DNA from: Clostridium bowmanii
Lineage (GTDB): Bacteria > Bacillota > Clostridia > Clostridiales > Clostridiaceae
Length of the DNA: 64,000 nucleotides
Direction: 5' to 3'
Assembly: GCF_018861315.1 (NCBI RefSeq)
Contig: NZ_JAHLDL010000021.1
Location: forward strand, 21,525-85,524
Shown here: one piece after another, positions 10,040 to 19,405 of the stretch
Position numbering within the stretch: the first letter of the stretch is position 1
Layout: each line of letters begins with the position of its first letter
Translations under genes and position numbers: made by a program
Notes under the pieces: model-generated
Databases searched by the model: none
What the model saw: only the letters and a program-made list of their open reading frames with translations
Told to the model about the DNA's origin: nothing

Positions 10040-10465
10040 TTATTTGACTAAATTTTTTCCCATTTGTTCTGCTTGAGCTAATTGCTCATTAGTTGGCGCT
10101 TCATTAACGGTTAATTTTTGTATAACATTAAACTCATAATCCTTCATTTGAATTTCCCATTTATTCATAAATGCTCCATCATCCCAACCATAAGATCCAA
10201 ATAAAGCGGTAACTTTATTATTAAGTGGAATTAGTTTGAACTTATCAATAAAAGGTTGCATTTCTTTTTGTTCTATTCTGTTGTTGTCCATTGATGGACT
10301 TCCGAAAGCAACTGCATCTGCTCCTGTTACATCTTCTACGGAAGCTTCACTAACTAGTTTAACTAGTACTTCTGCTCCTGCGTCTTTTGCACCTTTAGCT
10401 ATGTGACTCGCTAGAACTTCAACATTTCCATTATTGCTCCAATAAATTATTGTTAATTTTTTCAT
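10040..10465 (-). CDS. Short-chain flavodoxin
   Basis: Flavodoxin is a small FMN electron carrier. The 141-residue protein (start at ATG 10463-10465, six bases after GGGGTG) has a phosphate-binding loop variant WSNNGNVEVLA in place of the usual T-x-TGNTE, then FGSPSMDN and ALFGSYGWDDGAFM for the isoalloxazine ring, and a C-terminal helix. The length matches short-chain clostridial flavodoxins. It lies just upstream of PFOR on the same strand but about 175 bp away, so it is probably transcribed separately. It may replace ferredoxin under iron limitation, as known for the family. Confidence 0.92.
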   Translation of the reverse strand: MKKLTIIYWSNNGNVEVLASHIAKGAKDAGAEVLVKLVSEASVEDVTGADAVAFGSPSMDNNRIEQKEMQPFIDKFKLIPLNNKVTALFGSYGWDDGAFMNKWEIQMKDYEFNVIQKLTVNEAPTNEQLAQAEQMGKNLVK

Positions 10466-10623
10466 TACTATCACCCCATACTTTCATATTAATAGATAGT
10501 TATTCTTACCCTTTAAGTATACATCAAAATGAAAAATATTCAAGTTCTTTGTTATGAATAATGCATAAATATTGCATTATACTTTAATAACTCCTTAAAA
10601 AAGTATAATATAACTAAGTTTCG

Positions 10624-12018
10624 CTAATTTTCTCTTATTTTAAACATTTCTCCACTTTTTACTATCACGGATGTGTACTCTTTTGAATCTAATAATTCCT
10701 TAAAACTCTTTTGAGCATCCATATCCCCATGTACAAGAAAAATCTCTTTAGGTTTCGTTTTCATATGGTCTATCCAATTAATTAATCCCTGTCTATCTGC
10801 ATGGCCAGAAAGACCTTGCAAATTATATATTGATGCGCTAACCGCAATATCTTCTCCAAAAATTTTAACCATCTTATTTCCATCTAATATCTGTCTACCT
10901 AAGGTCCCCTCAGCTTGATATCCTACAAATACTACAGAATTTTCCTTTTTCCATAAACCATGCTTTAAGTGATGTTTTATTCTACCAGCATCACACATTC
11001 CAGACGTTGATATTATTATCATCCCCTTATTAATATCATTTAATTTCATAGAATCCTCTGCTGAATGGGTAAACACAAGTCCCTCAAAACCCAATATATT
11101 ATTATCATGTTTCTCCATCTCTTTTGCTTCATCATCAAAAAATTCTCTGTTATTTTCAAAAATCCTTGTTGCTTTCTCTGCAAGAGGGCTATCCACATAT
11201 ACTGTAAGGTTTTTAAGCATATCCTTTTCAAAGTAATTATTCAGTGCATATATAACCTCTTGGGTTCTACCTACGGCAAATGATGGAATGAGTACATTAC
11301 CTCCTCTCTCAAAAGTTTCACGTACTATATTGGCAAGTTCCTTTAATACATCTCTAAAATTGCTATGTACTTTATCCCCATAGGTTGTTTCTATAATTAC
11401 ATAGTCTGCACTATTTATAAATGTAGGATTATTTATAAGTGGAATCTCCACATTGCCTAGGTCTCCACTATAAACAAGTTTTACCGTTGAACCTCCTTCT
11501 TCCACTGTAAGTTCTGTAATAGCTGACCCAAGCAAATGACCTGCATCCTTAAAAACAATTGATAAACCATCAAAGGGTTTTATTTCTTCATTATAGGAAT
11601 AACTTTTAAAAAGTTTTAAACATTCCGCTGCAATTTCCGAAGAATATAAGGGCTCTATTGGCGATAGGCCTTTTCTTTTAAGCTTTTTGTTTTTCCACTG
11701 CACTTCCATCTCTTGAATATGGCCACTATCTGGAAGCATCACCTGGCATAGCTCTTTTGTAGCTTTTGTGCATAAAATATCGCCTTTAAATCCACTCTTA
11801 TATAAGAGTGGAAGTCTGCCACTATGATCTATGTGAGCATGTGATAGTATTACTAAATCTAAATCTTTTGGATTAAATTCAAATCTTTCGTTTTTACCTC
11901 CATCTCCATCACTACCTTGGTATAATCCACAATCCAATAAAATAGTCTTGCCACCTATCTTTAACAAATGACATGACCCAGTAACACACTGCGTCGCCCC
12001 TAAAAATTGAAGTTCCAT
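10624..12018 (-). CDS. Beta-CASP metallo-beta-lactamase RNase/nuclease
   Basis: The 464-residue protein has a metallo-beta-lactamase fold with the zinc motif HAHIDHSG, further ligands in DAGHLLGSA and YSGDLG, a beta-CASP domain, and the C-terminal RMMBL region (LSGHADRQGL, FLVHGD). This layout is that of the CPSF73/YSH1-like bacterial ribonucleases. The start at ATG 12016-12018 has GGAG eight bases upstream. The gene stands alone. The RNA substrate cannot be told from sequence; it is not RNase J, which is longer. Confidence 0.9.
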   Translation of the reverse strand: MELQFLGATQCVTGSCHLLKIGGKTILLDCGLYQGSDGDGGKNERFEFNPKDLDLVILSHAHIDHSGRLPLLYKSGFKGDILCTKATKELCQVMLPDSGHIQEMEVQWKNKKLKRKGLSPIEPLYSSEIAAECLKLFKSYSYNEEIKPFDGLSIVFKDAGHLLGSAITELTVEEGGSTVKLVYSGDLGNVEIPLINNPTFINSADYVIIETTYGDKVHSNFRDVLKELANIVRETFERGGNVLIPSFAVGRTQEVIYALNNYFEKDMLKNLTVYVDSPLAEKATRIFENNREFFDDEAKEMEKHDNNILGFEGLVFTHSAEDSMKLNDINKGMIIISTSGMCDAGRIKHHLKHGLWKKENSVVFVGYQAEGTLGRQILDGNKMVKIFGEDIAVSASIYNLQGLSGHADRQGLINWIDHMKTKPKEIFLVHGDMDAQKSFKELLDSKEYTSVIVKSGEMFKIREN

Positions 12019-12167
12019 TTTTCTCACTCCTTCAATGTATATTATTCATCTTTTTTCATAATTCATTCTTTTCACATAATTAATTTCTATTATAATGTGC
12101 AAATATATTTTCTTATTATTACAGTTTACACCGTTTTGGGCTTTTTTATCTAAAATATATTATTAGA

Positions 12168-12207
12168 AAGAAAAAAAGATGAAGAAATTTTACTTTCTTC
12201 ATCTTTT
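12168..12207 (-). terminator. Terminator overlapping the end of murG
   Basis: A 14-bp perfect stem (12174-12187 with 12194-12207) is followed by seven T on the minus strand. Its upstream arm overlaps the last codons of murG. Confidence 0.88.
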
Positions 12208-13272
12208 CCTATATTTTTCTATTAAATCTACTATTAAATCAATACTATTTTCAGTGCTATTGCTTTTCATTTTCTTAACATATTGGGATGAATCCCTATA
12301 CAACTCGTTAATTTTCATCTCTAAGTATTCAGGTGATAATTCCTCATCTTGTATAACCATACTATATCCACTTTTTTCAAAAGATCTAGCATTAAGAATT
12401 TGATCACCTCTGCTAACACTGGCTGATAGTGGAATTAACAAATTCGGCTTTCTTAGTGCCAAAAGTTCAAATATTACATTCGCTCCGGCCCTTGATACAA
12501 CAAGATCTGCACAAGCCAGTAAGTGAGGTAATTCATCCTTTACATACTCAAACTGTGCATAACCATTTTTCTTTTGGAGTAATTTATCTAAGTTATCTTT
12601 GCCACAAATATGAATGATATTATATTGAAGTAGCAGTTTTTCAAGTTTCGTTCTTATGGCTTCATTTATAACTTTAGAGCCTAAGCTACCACCAATAACC
12701 AATAGTATTGGTTTTTCATTTTTAAAACCACATATTTCCTTGCCTTTTAATTTACTTCCCTTAAATAATTCCTTACGTATAGGATTACCAGTTACTACAC
12801 CTTTTCCATTTTTTATTTCATTTAAGGCCTCTGGGAAAGTTACACATACTTTTGTACAATAAGGAGCTGCAAGTTTATTAGCAAGTCCCGGAGTAATGTC
12901 ACACTCATGTGCTATTACTGGAATCTTACTAAAGTAAGCCGCCAGTACTACAGGCACAGAAACAAATCCACCCTTTGAAAAAACTATATCAGGTTTTACA
13001 ATTTTCATTATTTTTTTTGCCTGAAAAATTCCTTTTATTACTTTCAGTGGGTCAGTAAAATTTTTCATATCGAAATATCTTCTAAGTTTACCACTTGAAA
13101 TAGGATAATATTTTATATTTTCGCCCTCTATTATTTTTCTTTCAATACCTGCTTCCGTTCCAATATATTGTATTTCATATCCTAAGGTTTTAAGTTTAGG
13201 TACAAGTGCAAGATTTGGTGTTACGTGTCCTGCTGAACCGCCACCAGTCATTATTATTTTGTGCTTTTCCAC
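12199..13272 (-). CDS. murG: UDP-GlcNAc:lipid-linked MurNAc-pentapeptide transferase MurG
   Basis: MurG adds GlcNAc to lipid I to make lipid II on the inner face of the membrane. A GTG start at 13270-13272 ([11 protein letters not shown]), seven bases after AAAGGAG, gives 357 residues. The N-terminal glycine loop [14 protein letters not shown], the EAGIERKII region, [38 protein letters not shown], and the C-terminal donor-binding [14 protein letters not shown] are all present. The gene is monocistronic here, not within a dcw cluster, as is common for such stand-alone clostridial copies. Confidence 0.96.
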   Translation of the reverse strand: MEKHKIIMTGGGSAGHVTPNLALVPKLKTLGYEIQYIGTEAGIERKIIEGENIKYYPISSGKLRRYFDMKNFTDPLKVIKGIFQAKKIMKIVKPDIVFSKGGFVSVPVVLAAYFSKIPVIAHECDITPGLANKLAAPYCTKVCVTFPEALNEIKNGKGVVTGNPIRKELFKGSKLKGKEICGFKNEKPILLVIGGSLGSKVINEAIRTKLEKLLLQYNIIHICGKDNLDKLLQKKNGYAQFEYVKDELPHLLACADLVVSRAGANVIFELLALRKPNLLIPLSASVSRGDQILNARSFEKSGYSMVIQDEELSPEYLEMKINELYRDSSQYVKKMKSNSTENSIDLIVDLIEKYRKR

Positions 13273-13519
13273 TTTAACACTCCTTTTAAAAAACATGATT
13301 TACTAATCATAAAACCCATGCTTTACTCAGTTTATTCTACATTATTATATACCAATTTTAATAAAAAGTTCTACTATTTATTAAAAATTGTAATGTCCAT
13401 AATTTACTAAACAGTATATAATTTTCAAAACTATCCTTCAACTCACTAATATAAAAACGTAATTTGGGGATAAACTACTATTATAAAATAATCACAAATT
13501 TAAAAGGAGGTTTTTAATT

Positions 13520-13705
13520 ATGGCAAACAGAACATTGGTACCACAAGCTAGAGAGGGACTTAATAAATTTAAAATGGAAGCTGCTCAAGAAGTTGGAGTT
13601 AGTTTAAAGAATGGTTACAATGGAGATCTTACTTCTAGACAAAACGGTTCTGTAGGCGGACAGATGGTTAAAAAAATGGTTGAACAATACGAAAAAAACC
13701 TATAA
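13520..13705 (+). CDS. Alpha/beta-type small acid-soluble spore protein
   Basis: SASPs coat and protect DNA in dormant spores and are cut by the GPR protease at germination. The 61-residue protein has the family pattern: LVPQAREGLNKFKMEAAQEVGV, then YNGDLTSRQNGSVGGQMVKKMV. The GPR cleavage region would be the KMEAAQEVGV segment. AAAGGAGG lies just upstream of the ATG and a strong terminator follows. A second SASP is 255 bp downstream. Expression in the forespore from a SigG-type promoter is expected, but I could not identify one with confidence. Confidence 0.96.
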   Translation: MANRTLVPQAREGLNKFKMEAAQEVGVSLKNGYNGDLTSRQNGSVGGQMVKKMVEQYEKNL

Positions 13706-13750
13706 TTTAAAATTTAAGATTTAAGATTTAGGTTTTAAGATTTAAGATTA

Positions 13751-13790
13751 GTTAAGAGGTATATGCTAGCCATATACCTCTTAACTTTTT
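13751..13790 (+). terminator. Terminator after first SASP
   Basis: A 15-bp perfect stem (13751-13765 with 13771-13785) with a 5-nt loop is followed by TTTTT. Confidence 0.93.
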
Positions 13791-13959
13791 ATATGATAGG
13801 ACATTGTATACATTTAGTCTAAATTTATCTCTTTGTTCCTATTATTATATTGAAATGTTCTACTTGACTTATTTTCCACTAAGATTCTATTATATATTTA
13901 ATATTTCTGCACAAGATACTATCATAACAAAAATAAAACACAAAAGGAGTGATTAACAA

Positions 13960-14142
13960 ATGTCAAACAGAAAATTAGTACCTCAAGCTAAGGCTGGTTT
14001 AAACTCATTTAAGATGGAAACTGCAAAAGAACTAGGTGTTAACTTTACAGATTATAACGGTAATCTTACTTCAAGAGAGTGTGGATCTGTTGGTGGGGAA
14101 ATGGTTAAAAAAATGGTACAACAATACGAACAGAATTTATAA
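13960..14142 (+). CDS. Alpha/beta-type small acid-soluble spore protein (second copy)
   Basis: The 60-residue paralogue of the preceding SASP has the same pattern (LVPQAKAGLNSFKMETAKELGV, then LTSRECGSVGGEMVKKMV). It has its own AAAGGAG site and its own hairpin behind it, so it is a separate transcription unit. Tandem SASP genes are typical of clostridia. It carries a Cys in the conserved C-terminal block (SRECGS), where the first copy has Asn-Gly. Confidence 0.96.
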   Translation: MSNRKLVPQAKAGLNSFKMETAKELGVNFTDYNGNLTSRECGSVGGEMVKKMVQQYEQNL

Positions 14143-14161
14143 TATTAATTAAAATATAATG

Positions 14162-14192
14162 AGGGTACATAGAGATCAAATCTATGTACCCT
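14162..14192 (+). terminator. Hairpin after second SASP
   Basis: A 12-bp perfect stem (14162-14173 with 14181-14192) has no strong T run after it, so termination efficiency is uncertain. Confidence 0.65.
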
Positions 14193-14336
14193 TACTGATT
14201 TAATAAAGTTTAAGATATATATTTTTATTATGTAGAAAACAGATTGCGGAAAACAATGTGGATAAGTTTTCTATAGATGAGAATTAAAATAACACTTAGA
14301 AATTTTCATTTTTCTAACGAATGTTTTTATACGCAA

Positions 14337-14540
14337 AAAAAAGTATATATTACGTATAATGCATTGTAGCGAGCTTTAGAACTTCTTATTTTATTTTTGA
14401 TTGATATGCATCAAGAAAAATATATGTTTGAGCGAAAGCGAGTTTATATTTTTTAGCAGATTAATTAAAAATAAAATTAGTAGTTCTTAGCGAAGTGAAT
14501 GCATTAATCGTATTGCAATACGCGTAATATATACTTTTTT
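14337..14540. repeat. 204-bp imperfect foldback (MITE-like hairpin)
   Basis: The outer 18 bases AAAAAAGTATATATTACG (14337-14354) are exactly repeated in inverted form at 14523-14540. Further inward the arms stay complementary with gaps: ATAATGCATT against AATGCATTAAT, AGAACT against AGTTCTT, and TTATTTTATTTTT against AAAAATAAAATTA. The right end overlaps the stop codon of the recJ 3' fragment. No coding capacity is seen. It may be a MITE-like insertion or a large structured 3' end. Confidence 0.75.
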
Positions 14541-16056
14541 ATTTACAGAGTTTAAATTCTATAATTTTTAATTGAATAGATTGCCTCCCATTGTACTCAT
14601 TAATTTGAGGAGAAAAAATTAAGTCTAGTTTCATTCCTCTTGGGCTTTGAAGGTAGCTCATATAGTTTTCGCCGTAAGCATCCTTTAACATTTCCATGAA
14701 TTCATCTACTCTATTAAAAAATATTCCATCTATTGTTTTATTTGAGCCTGGCATCAAAAATCTTATTTTTATTGTATTAGCTTTTTTTCCTAATACATCT
14801 ATTTTTAGAACAGAAATATTTTTTTCAGCCAATAATGGCGATGAATTACCTTTACCAAAGGGCTCCAACATCTCTAATTCATTGATTAGTTCATAATTCA
14901 ATTTATTAAGTGGCATTCTCTGGTCTATTCTTACTTTAGGAATAATATCTTCATCCGTTAACTTACAAAGTTTATTTAATTTCAGTCTTAATTTCTCTAT
15001 ATTTTCTTCTTTTATAGAAAGACCTGCAGCCATTGGATGTCCTCCAAATTTTAAAAGTAACTCTTCACATTTTATTAATTCCTCAAACAAATTGTATTCC
15101 TCAATAGATCTTGCCGAGCCTTTGGGGTTTTCTTTACCTTTAGTTAATATTATTGTTGGCACATTAAAAGTTTCTCTAACACGGCCTGCTACAATCCCCG
15201 CTATACTTTCATGAATAGTATCTTTATAAATTACTAATACTTTATCATTCAAATAAGTAGAATGCTGAATAAGCTCTATTACCTCTTCCACATTTTCCGT
15301 TGTCATGTCTTGTCTTTTCTTATTAAGATCAAATAATATTTTAGCTAGCTGGGCTGCACGAGTTTCATCTTCACATATAAGTAATTCCACTGAAATAGCT
15401 GCGGACTCTAGTCTTCCAGTAGCATTTATGCAAGGTCCTATTTGGAATCCCACATGATAGGATTTTATCTCTTTATCATTAATAGCTAAAATTTCCTTTA
15501 GTGCTTTTAGTCCAAGATTTTTTGTATTTGTCAACATCCCCAAGGCATTTTTAGCAATTATTCTATTCTCATCTACCAAATCTACCACATCACAAATTGT
15601 TCCTATGCCTGCTATTTCTATAAATTCCTTTAAAGCCTCCACATTAATTCCAAGTTTTATATAGAGTGCATGTACAAATTTAAGTGCAATGCCTGCACCA
15701 CACAATTGTTTAAAAGGATAATTACATTCTACTTGTTTTGGGTTAATAACTGCATCCGCCGGTGGAATCTTGAAAGTTCGAAGGCCACTACTATCCTCAT
15801 CAAAGGGTAGTTCATGGTGGTCTGTTACTATAACAGTCATTCCTAATTCTTTTGCCAATTTAACCTGCTGCGTTGCTGCTATTCCATTATCACAAGTTAA
15901 AACCACTTGAAAGCCTTGCTCATTCAGTTTTCTTATCCTATCACTATTTATGCCATAGCCTTCATGTTCCCTGTCTGGCACATAATATTCTACCTCTGAA
16001 CCACACTGTTTTAATGCTTTATACATTATAACAGTACTAGTAACACCATCTGCATC
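14539..16056 (-). pseudogene. RecJ-like DHH exonuclease, 3' part cut off by the mobile element
   Basis: RecJ-type DHH/DHHA1 enzymes degrade single-stranded DNA 5' to 3'. The reading frame is open from the element junction at 16056 and encodes DADGVTSTVIMYKAL and onward, 503 residues after the core. It keeps motif II (TCDNG), the DHH motif (TDHHELP), the CGAGIALKF segment, the DHHA1-type GGHPMAAGLS and the C-terminal OB-like domain, but lacks the start and most of DYDVDG. The missing 87 residues are at 46782-47042. An internal ATG at 16024-16026 could give a 495-residue product lacking motif I, so catalytically doubtful. Reconstructed full length is 590 residues. Confidence 0.93.
16051..16056. 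other. Left recombination core
   Basis: TGCATC on the plus strand, GATGCA on the recJ strand. It is the point where homology with the recJ 3' part starts. It differs by one base from the right core. Confidence 0.75.
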
Positions 16057-16062
16057 ATAGAA

Positions 16063-16072
16063 TAGTTACTTG
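16063..16072. repeat. Left subterminal inverted repeat of the element
   Basis: TAGTTACTTG is the exact reverse complement of CAAGTAACTA at 46772-46781. Here it is separated from the core by six bases; at the right end it touches the core. Confidence 0.85.
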
Positions 16073-16330
16073 CATTATTGTACAGGATAGTAAACCAGTT
16101 GATTTTACAAGCTTTTCCCCTGTTATAATGATAATATTAAATTTAGACAATAAAAATTTAGTATTTAGCTATTAAGTTATTTTTGATTTATTAATAATTG
16201 TGTTCTAAATGTTATTTTCATAAATAAAATTAGACAATTTATCATTGATAATAAGTTCTTATTTTAAAATATTATTATGAAATATTCACATTTCGTTATT
16301 AAGGTATTACTCAATATGGTATAACTTAAA

Positions 16331-16633
16331 TTAATCAACCTCCATCAAAAATAGCTTTTTAAGTTCGTCTATTTCATCTAAGGTATTTATTCCCTTCAAT
16401 TCTTTAATTAAAATTTTAGTATTCATAATACATTCTACTAATTTGAATCTTACTGTCTCAATATCATCTGTACTATAGTTTTTCATATTACATAATAAAA
16501 ACTCATTCTTCAAGCTTATAAGTCTAATAAAGTTAGTACATAGAACTTGTAAATCATATTCTTCTAATAATGTTTGTTTCAAATTAGACCTCACTATTTC
16601 ATCTGATAAATTTTCAATTTCATTTAATCTCAA
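16331..16633 (-). CDS. Small helical protein of unknown function
   Basis: I do not recognise this family. I choose a TTG start at 16631-16633 because GGAGG lies seven bases before it, while the longer frame upstream has no site; this gives 100 residues. The protein is mostly predicted helix, with acidic heptad-like stretches (LNEIENLSDEIVRSNLKQTLLEEYDLQ), and has two Cys (VLCTNF, LLCNMK, counted by eye). It is the first gene inside the left end of the element, transcribed toward that end. A role in element regulation is only a guess. Confidence 0.6.
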   Translation of the reverse strand: MRLNEIENLSDEIVRSNLKQTLLEEYDLQVLCTNFIRLISLKNEFLLCNMKNYSTDDIETVRFKLVECIMNTKILIKELKGINTLDEIDELKKLFLMEVD

Positions 16634-16927
16634 TTTTTCGCCTCCATAATTTATTCCTATATTAATTATATTAAGTTCAAACAACTTTAATAAAAATATT
16701 GGTTTTATGAAGTCGAAGCTTTCATTAAAATAAATTATGAGTAGTTATCCATTACATCTATATTTTTTTATAGCCCTTTATCCTATATATAATACTAAAA
16801 CACCATAAAATTCGTTTATAAATTTTACAGTGTTTTAATTAACAAGTCTAACCTTTTTAGATAATTAGACAATATGTTGTTTAGTTAACTGTGGTCAAAA
16901 CTAAGAATCTAATCATAAATTATATTT

Positions 16928-17164
16928 CTACTTGGATATGTCCTTAAATATGTTCTTATGCTTTATTTTTAAAATTTTAGTAATTGCTAATAATTCATAA
17001 TCAGAAACTCTTCTCGTCTGACTTTCAATTTTTACTATCATAGTCCTATCTATATTTACACCTTCACTATTTAAACGTTCTGCAAGACACCCTTGCGAAA
17101 TTCCTAATCTTTCTCTGTAAGATTTAATTGTGGGTCCTAATATATTACTAATGTCTTTTCCCAT
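16928..17164 (-). CDS. XRE-family (Cro/CI-like) repressor
   Basis: The 78-residue protein is one helix-turn-helix domain: IKSYRERLGISQGCLAERLN forms helices 1-2, GVNIDRTMIVKIESQTRRV the recognition helix, and VSDYELLAITKILKI the last helices. It resembles small SinR/Cro-type regulators. It is transcribed away from the HTH gene at 17477, across a 312-bp intergenic region that holds two copies of a 19-bp palindromic box, one only 22 bases from this start. Autoregulation and control of the divergent pair are therefore likely, as an inference. Confidence 0.88.
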   Translation of the reverse strand: MGKDISNILGPTIKSYRERLGISQGCLAERLNSEGVNIDRTMIVKIESQTRRVSDYELLAITKILKIKHKNIFKDISK

Positions 17165-17186
17165 TTAATCACCCTCTAATATCAAC

Positions 17187-17205
17187 GTGTTCGATAATCG
17201 CACAC
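17187..17205. promoter_or_regulatory. Predicted operator, copy 1
   Basis: GTGTTCGATAATCGCACAC is a near-perfect palindrome around CGATAATCG with one mismatched pair. It lies 22 bases upstream of the XRE start. The same box occurs inverted at 17427-17445. Confidence 0.7.
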
Positions 17206-17426
17206 CTTATATTTTTTTTTAATGATTAAAAGGATTATAGCATTTCATATTTATGGCCTAATTAAATATTATTATTCTCCTCCTGTTTCTCACTCAAATA
17301 GGAGAACCACCCCCCCATATCAACTTTTAATTTCTCTTAAATTTATTATAACATATTGTCGTTAATATAATATATCACAGTTGTCTATATATGGATGTAT
17401 ATATTTCAACAAATAGCATACAATAA

Positions 17427-17445
17427 AAGTGCGATAATCGAACAT
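17427..17445. promoter_or_regulatory. Predicted operator, copy 2
   Basis: AAGTGCGATAATCGAACAT carries the same CGATAATCG centre with the GTT/CAC flanks in the opposite orientation, 31 bases upstream of the divergent gene at 17477. Confidence 0.68.
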
Positions 17446-17476
17446 TTATTATTTTTCTGAAAGGGAGGCTAAAATA

Positions 17477-17719
17477 ATGATAGCAAATGAAGTTTTTGAC
17501 ATAATAATGAATAAAAACAGGATAAGCAATGTTTTACTCAGTAAAGTTACAAGTATTCATACTACTACAATAAGCAGATATAGAAATGACCAACGTAATT
17601 TCGGCAAACAAAATTTCAATAAGATTTATGACGCACTAATTGAATTAAAAGTGAGTAAAAAAACTATGAAGGAGCTGAGAATGGAATATGAAAATCCAAG
17701 GGTTAAAAAAGTATTGTGA
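17477..17719 (+). CDS. Small HTH protein, divergent partner of the XRE repressor
   Basis: The 80-residue protein has a helix-turn-helix-like stretch (ISNVLLSKVTSIHTTTISRYRND) followed by a second helical region; the TTTISRYR part looks like a recognition helix. AAAGGGAGG precedes the ATG. Its 3' end overlaps the next gene by 32 bases, so the two are translationally linked. I read it as a DNA-binding regulator or antitoxin-like partner, with moderate confidence. It has its own copy of the palindromic operator upstream. Confidence 0.7.
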   Translation: MIANEVFDIIMNKNRISNVLLSKVTSIHTTTISRYRNDQRNFGKQNFNKIYDALIELKVSKKTMKELRMEYENPRVKKVL

Positions 17720-18635
17720 TAAAGAGGGTTATATAGTTGAAATTTTTAAAAATGATAAGGAGGTATTCAAGAAAATTATTGAGAGTAGTATTAATAACAT
17801 TCATTCGGAAGTTAGACTTAATAAAAATAAGATTAGAGTTGATTTAATTGGTGAGGCAGGAAACGGGTCACTGGTACTTGTAGAAGTTTCCATCAGAGAT
17901 AGTTGCGTAAAAGATTTTGTGACGCACAGAAATCAATTAATTGAAATTTTAGAATTTATCGGTAAGGATAAATTTGCACATATAGTATTAATGTCGCCAA
18001 ATTTTTTGAATGAAGATATAAAGAATATAGAAGAATTAATAGCTTCTTATAATGTACAGATATATTTTGTATATATCCCAATGGAACTTATATGGGCATT
18101 GCAAAACCATATAAATATCGGATTTAGCAAAAAAAATAGATTTATATATAATAATCCCATTGTTAATAAATCTATTAAAATTACTTCAAGAGCAGTAAAT
18201 TCACATAATATGTTTGCATTTACTCTTAATAATGAAAAATGTGGGAATACTATTTCTAAGGCTGTTCTGAAAGGGTTAAGAGAGGAACTATATTGGCACT
18301 TAGCAGTACATAGGTACAAGAATTTGGCAAAGAATATAATAAAAATAGGTACTGGAACATCAGATATTATGCTTAATATCTACTGTGAAATTGATAAAAT
18401 AAGGGTTGAATTAGATTTTGCACAAAGACTTAATGTATTTAGTATATTTAAGGATTATATGGCAGATATGTCTGAGGAAATAGGGAACTCAATCAGTATA
18501 ACCCCTAACAGTCCTAAGATATTCACTGAAATATCAATGTTGGAAAACAATGATATAACAATAGATACAGCTATAAATATAGCTAAAGGTTATATAGAAT
18601 ATGCTACAAAAATGTATAAAATAATTCACCTCTAA
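17688..18635 (+). CDS. Unknown protein with PD-(D/E)XK-like N-terminal segment
   Basis: I do not recognise a named family for this 315-residue protein. Residues about 45-115 show the order of a PD-(D/E)XK nuclease fold: a helix, IRVDLIG, then SLVLVEVSIRD, then a helix and the strand HIVLMSPNF. The usual E-x-K is E-V-S here, so catalysis is uncertain. The C-terminal half (about 190-290) holds another mixed domain. The start overlaps the upstream HTH gene by 32 bases, so the pair forms one unit. A defence or toxin role is possible but unproven. Confidence 0.6.
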   Translation: MKIQGLKKYCDKEGYIVEIFKNDKEVFKKIIESSINNIHSEVRLNKNKIRVDLIGEAGNGSLVLVEVSIRDSCVKDFVTHRNQLIEILEFIGKDKFAHIVLMSPNFLNEDIKNIEELIASYNVQIYFVYIPMELIWALQNHINIGFSKKNRFIYNNPIVNKSIKITSRAVNSHNMFAFTLNNEKCGNTISKAVLKGLREELYWHLAVHRYKNLAKNIIKIGTGTSDIMLNIYCEIDKIRVELDFAQRLNVFSIFKDYMADMSEEIGNSISITPNSPKIFTEISMLENNDITIDTAINIAKGYIEYATKMYKIIHL

Positions 18636-18741
18636 AATCTTTAAGTATGGCTATATTTATAATACCCTATTTTATTCAGAGATGACATCTTTGCCTCAAT
18701 TATTGTATTTATTACACACTCATGTCCATTGTAACGTTGAA

Positions 18742-18770
18742 AACTGCTATGGTAATTTACCACAGCAGTT
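18742..18770. terminator. Hairpin between convergent genes
   Basis: AACTGCT-A-TGGTAA pairs with TTACCA-C-AGCAGTT. It lies between the stop codons of converging genes; T runs are weak on both strands. Confidence 0.5.
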
Positions 18771-18792
18771 AAGATATAATTATTGATATTTT

Positions 18793-19329
18793 TTAAATCG
18801 GTAACTTATCAGTATCAATTATATAATTTTTACATAGAATACAATCCTCTGGTATTTCGTGGGTACACTCAGATTGACAACTACCACTATTAACCAAATG
18901 ATTTCTCATATTACTAATTTGAATATCCTCCATATTATTTGATTTAAGTAATTTCTTGATGTCAATCATAAATTTAATATTGCTGTAGTTTTTATTATCA
19001 TCCGTACCAAATAAATATTTGTTTAGCGGGTACATCTTATCAGTTTCATTTTTTTGTTTAGTTAATAGTTCAAAGGTTTCCCTACTTATATTAACTACAA
19101 TATCTTTACTATTTGTTTTTAAACCATTCAATTTTAAGTCCTTACGGCTTTGATAGTATAAATAATAGGTTTCTTCACTATCTTTCATACAGCCCTTATC
19201 TAAAGATAATGCCTCATTAAGCCTTATATCACTATCTCTTAAAACTGACAGTATGGTAAGTATGTTATCTGGAATTGTTTTAGCAGTTTCTATTATCTTG
19301 GTAATATTCTCCTTATTGTATCTACTCAC
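18793..19329 (-). CDS. TnpB-like recombinase remnant with intact frame
   Basis: The 178-residue product matches two separated parts of the 781-residue recombinase at 40054-42399. LSVLRDSDIRLNEALSLDKGCM matches the box I arginine region, and the C-terminal CILCKNYIIDTDKLPI matches CLICRNFIVTLDRIPYF. The part with the HxxR and tyrosine boxes is missing, so it cannot be an active recombinase. It begins with MSRYNKEN behind a GGAGATG. It could be a decayed gene or a retained DNA-binding accessory or inhibitor. The neighbouring 19406-19558 fragment is of the same origin. Confidence 0.65.
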   Translation of the reverse strand: MSRYNKENITKIIETAKTIPDNILTILSVLRDSDIRLNEALSLDKGCMKDSEETYYLYYQSRKDLKLNGLKTNSKDIVVNISRETFELLTKQKNETDKMYPLNKYLFGTDDNKNYSNIKFMIDIKKLLKSNNMEDIQISNMRNHLVNSGSCQSECTHEIPEDCILCKNYIIDTDKLPI

Positions 19330-19405
19330 AATTTCATCTCCTTTTCTAAATTATGATTCTAATTTAATGAGCTTATCAATATCATAGTCATTTATATCTC
19401 AGCTT

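Noticed and set aside
13440..13500. SigG promoter for the first SASP gene
   Set aside because: Some resemblance to a -10 element is visible, but no convincing -35 at the right distance.
17280..17320. Hairpin TTCTCCT/AGGAGAA and C-run as a terminator or riboswitch
   Set aside because: The stem is short with a long loop, and no gene ends before it.
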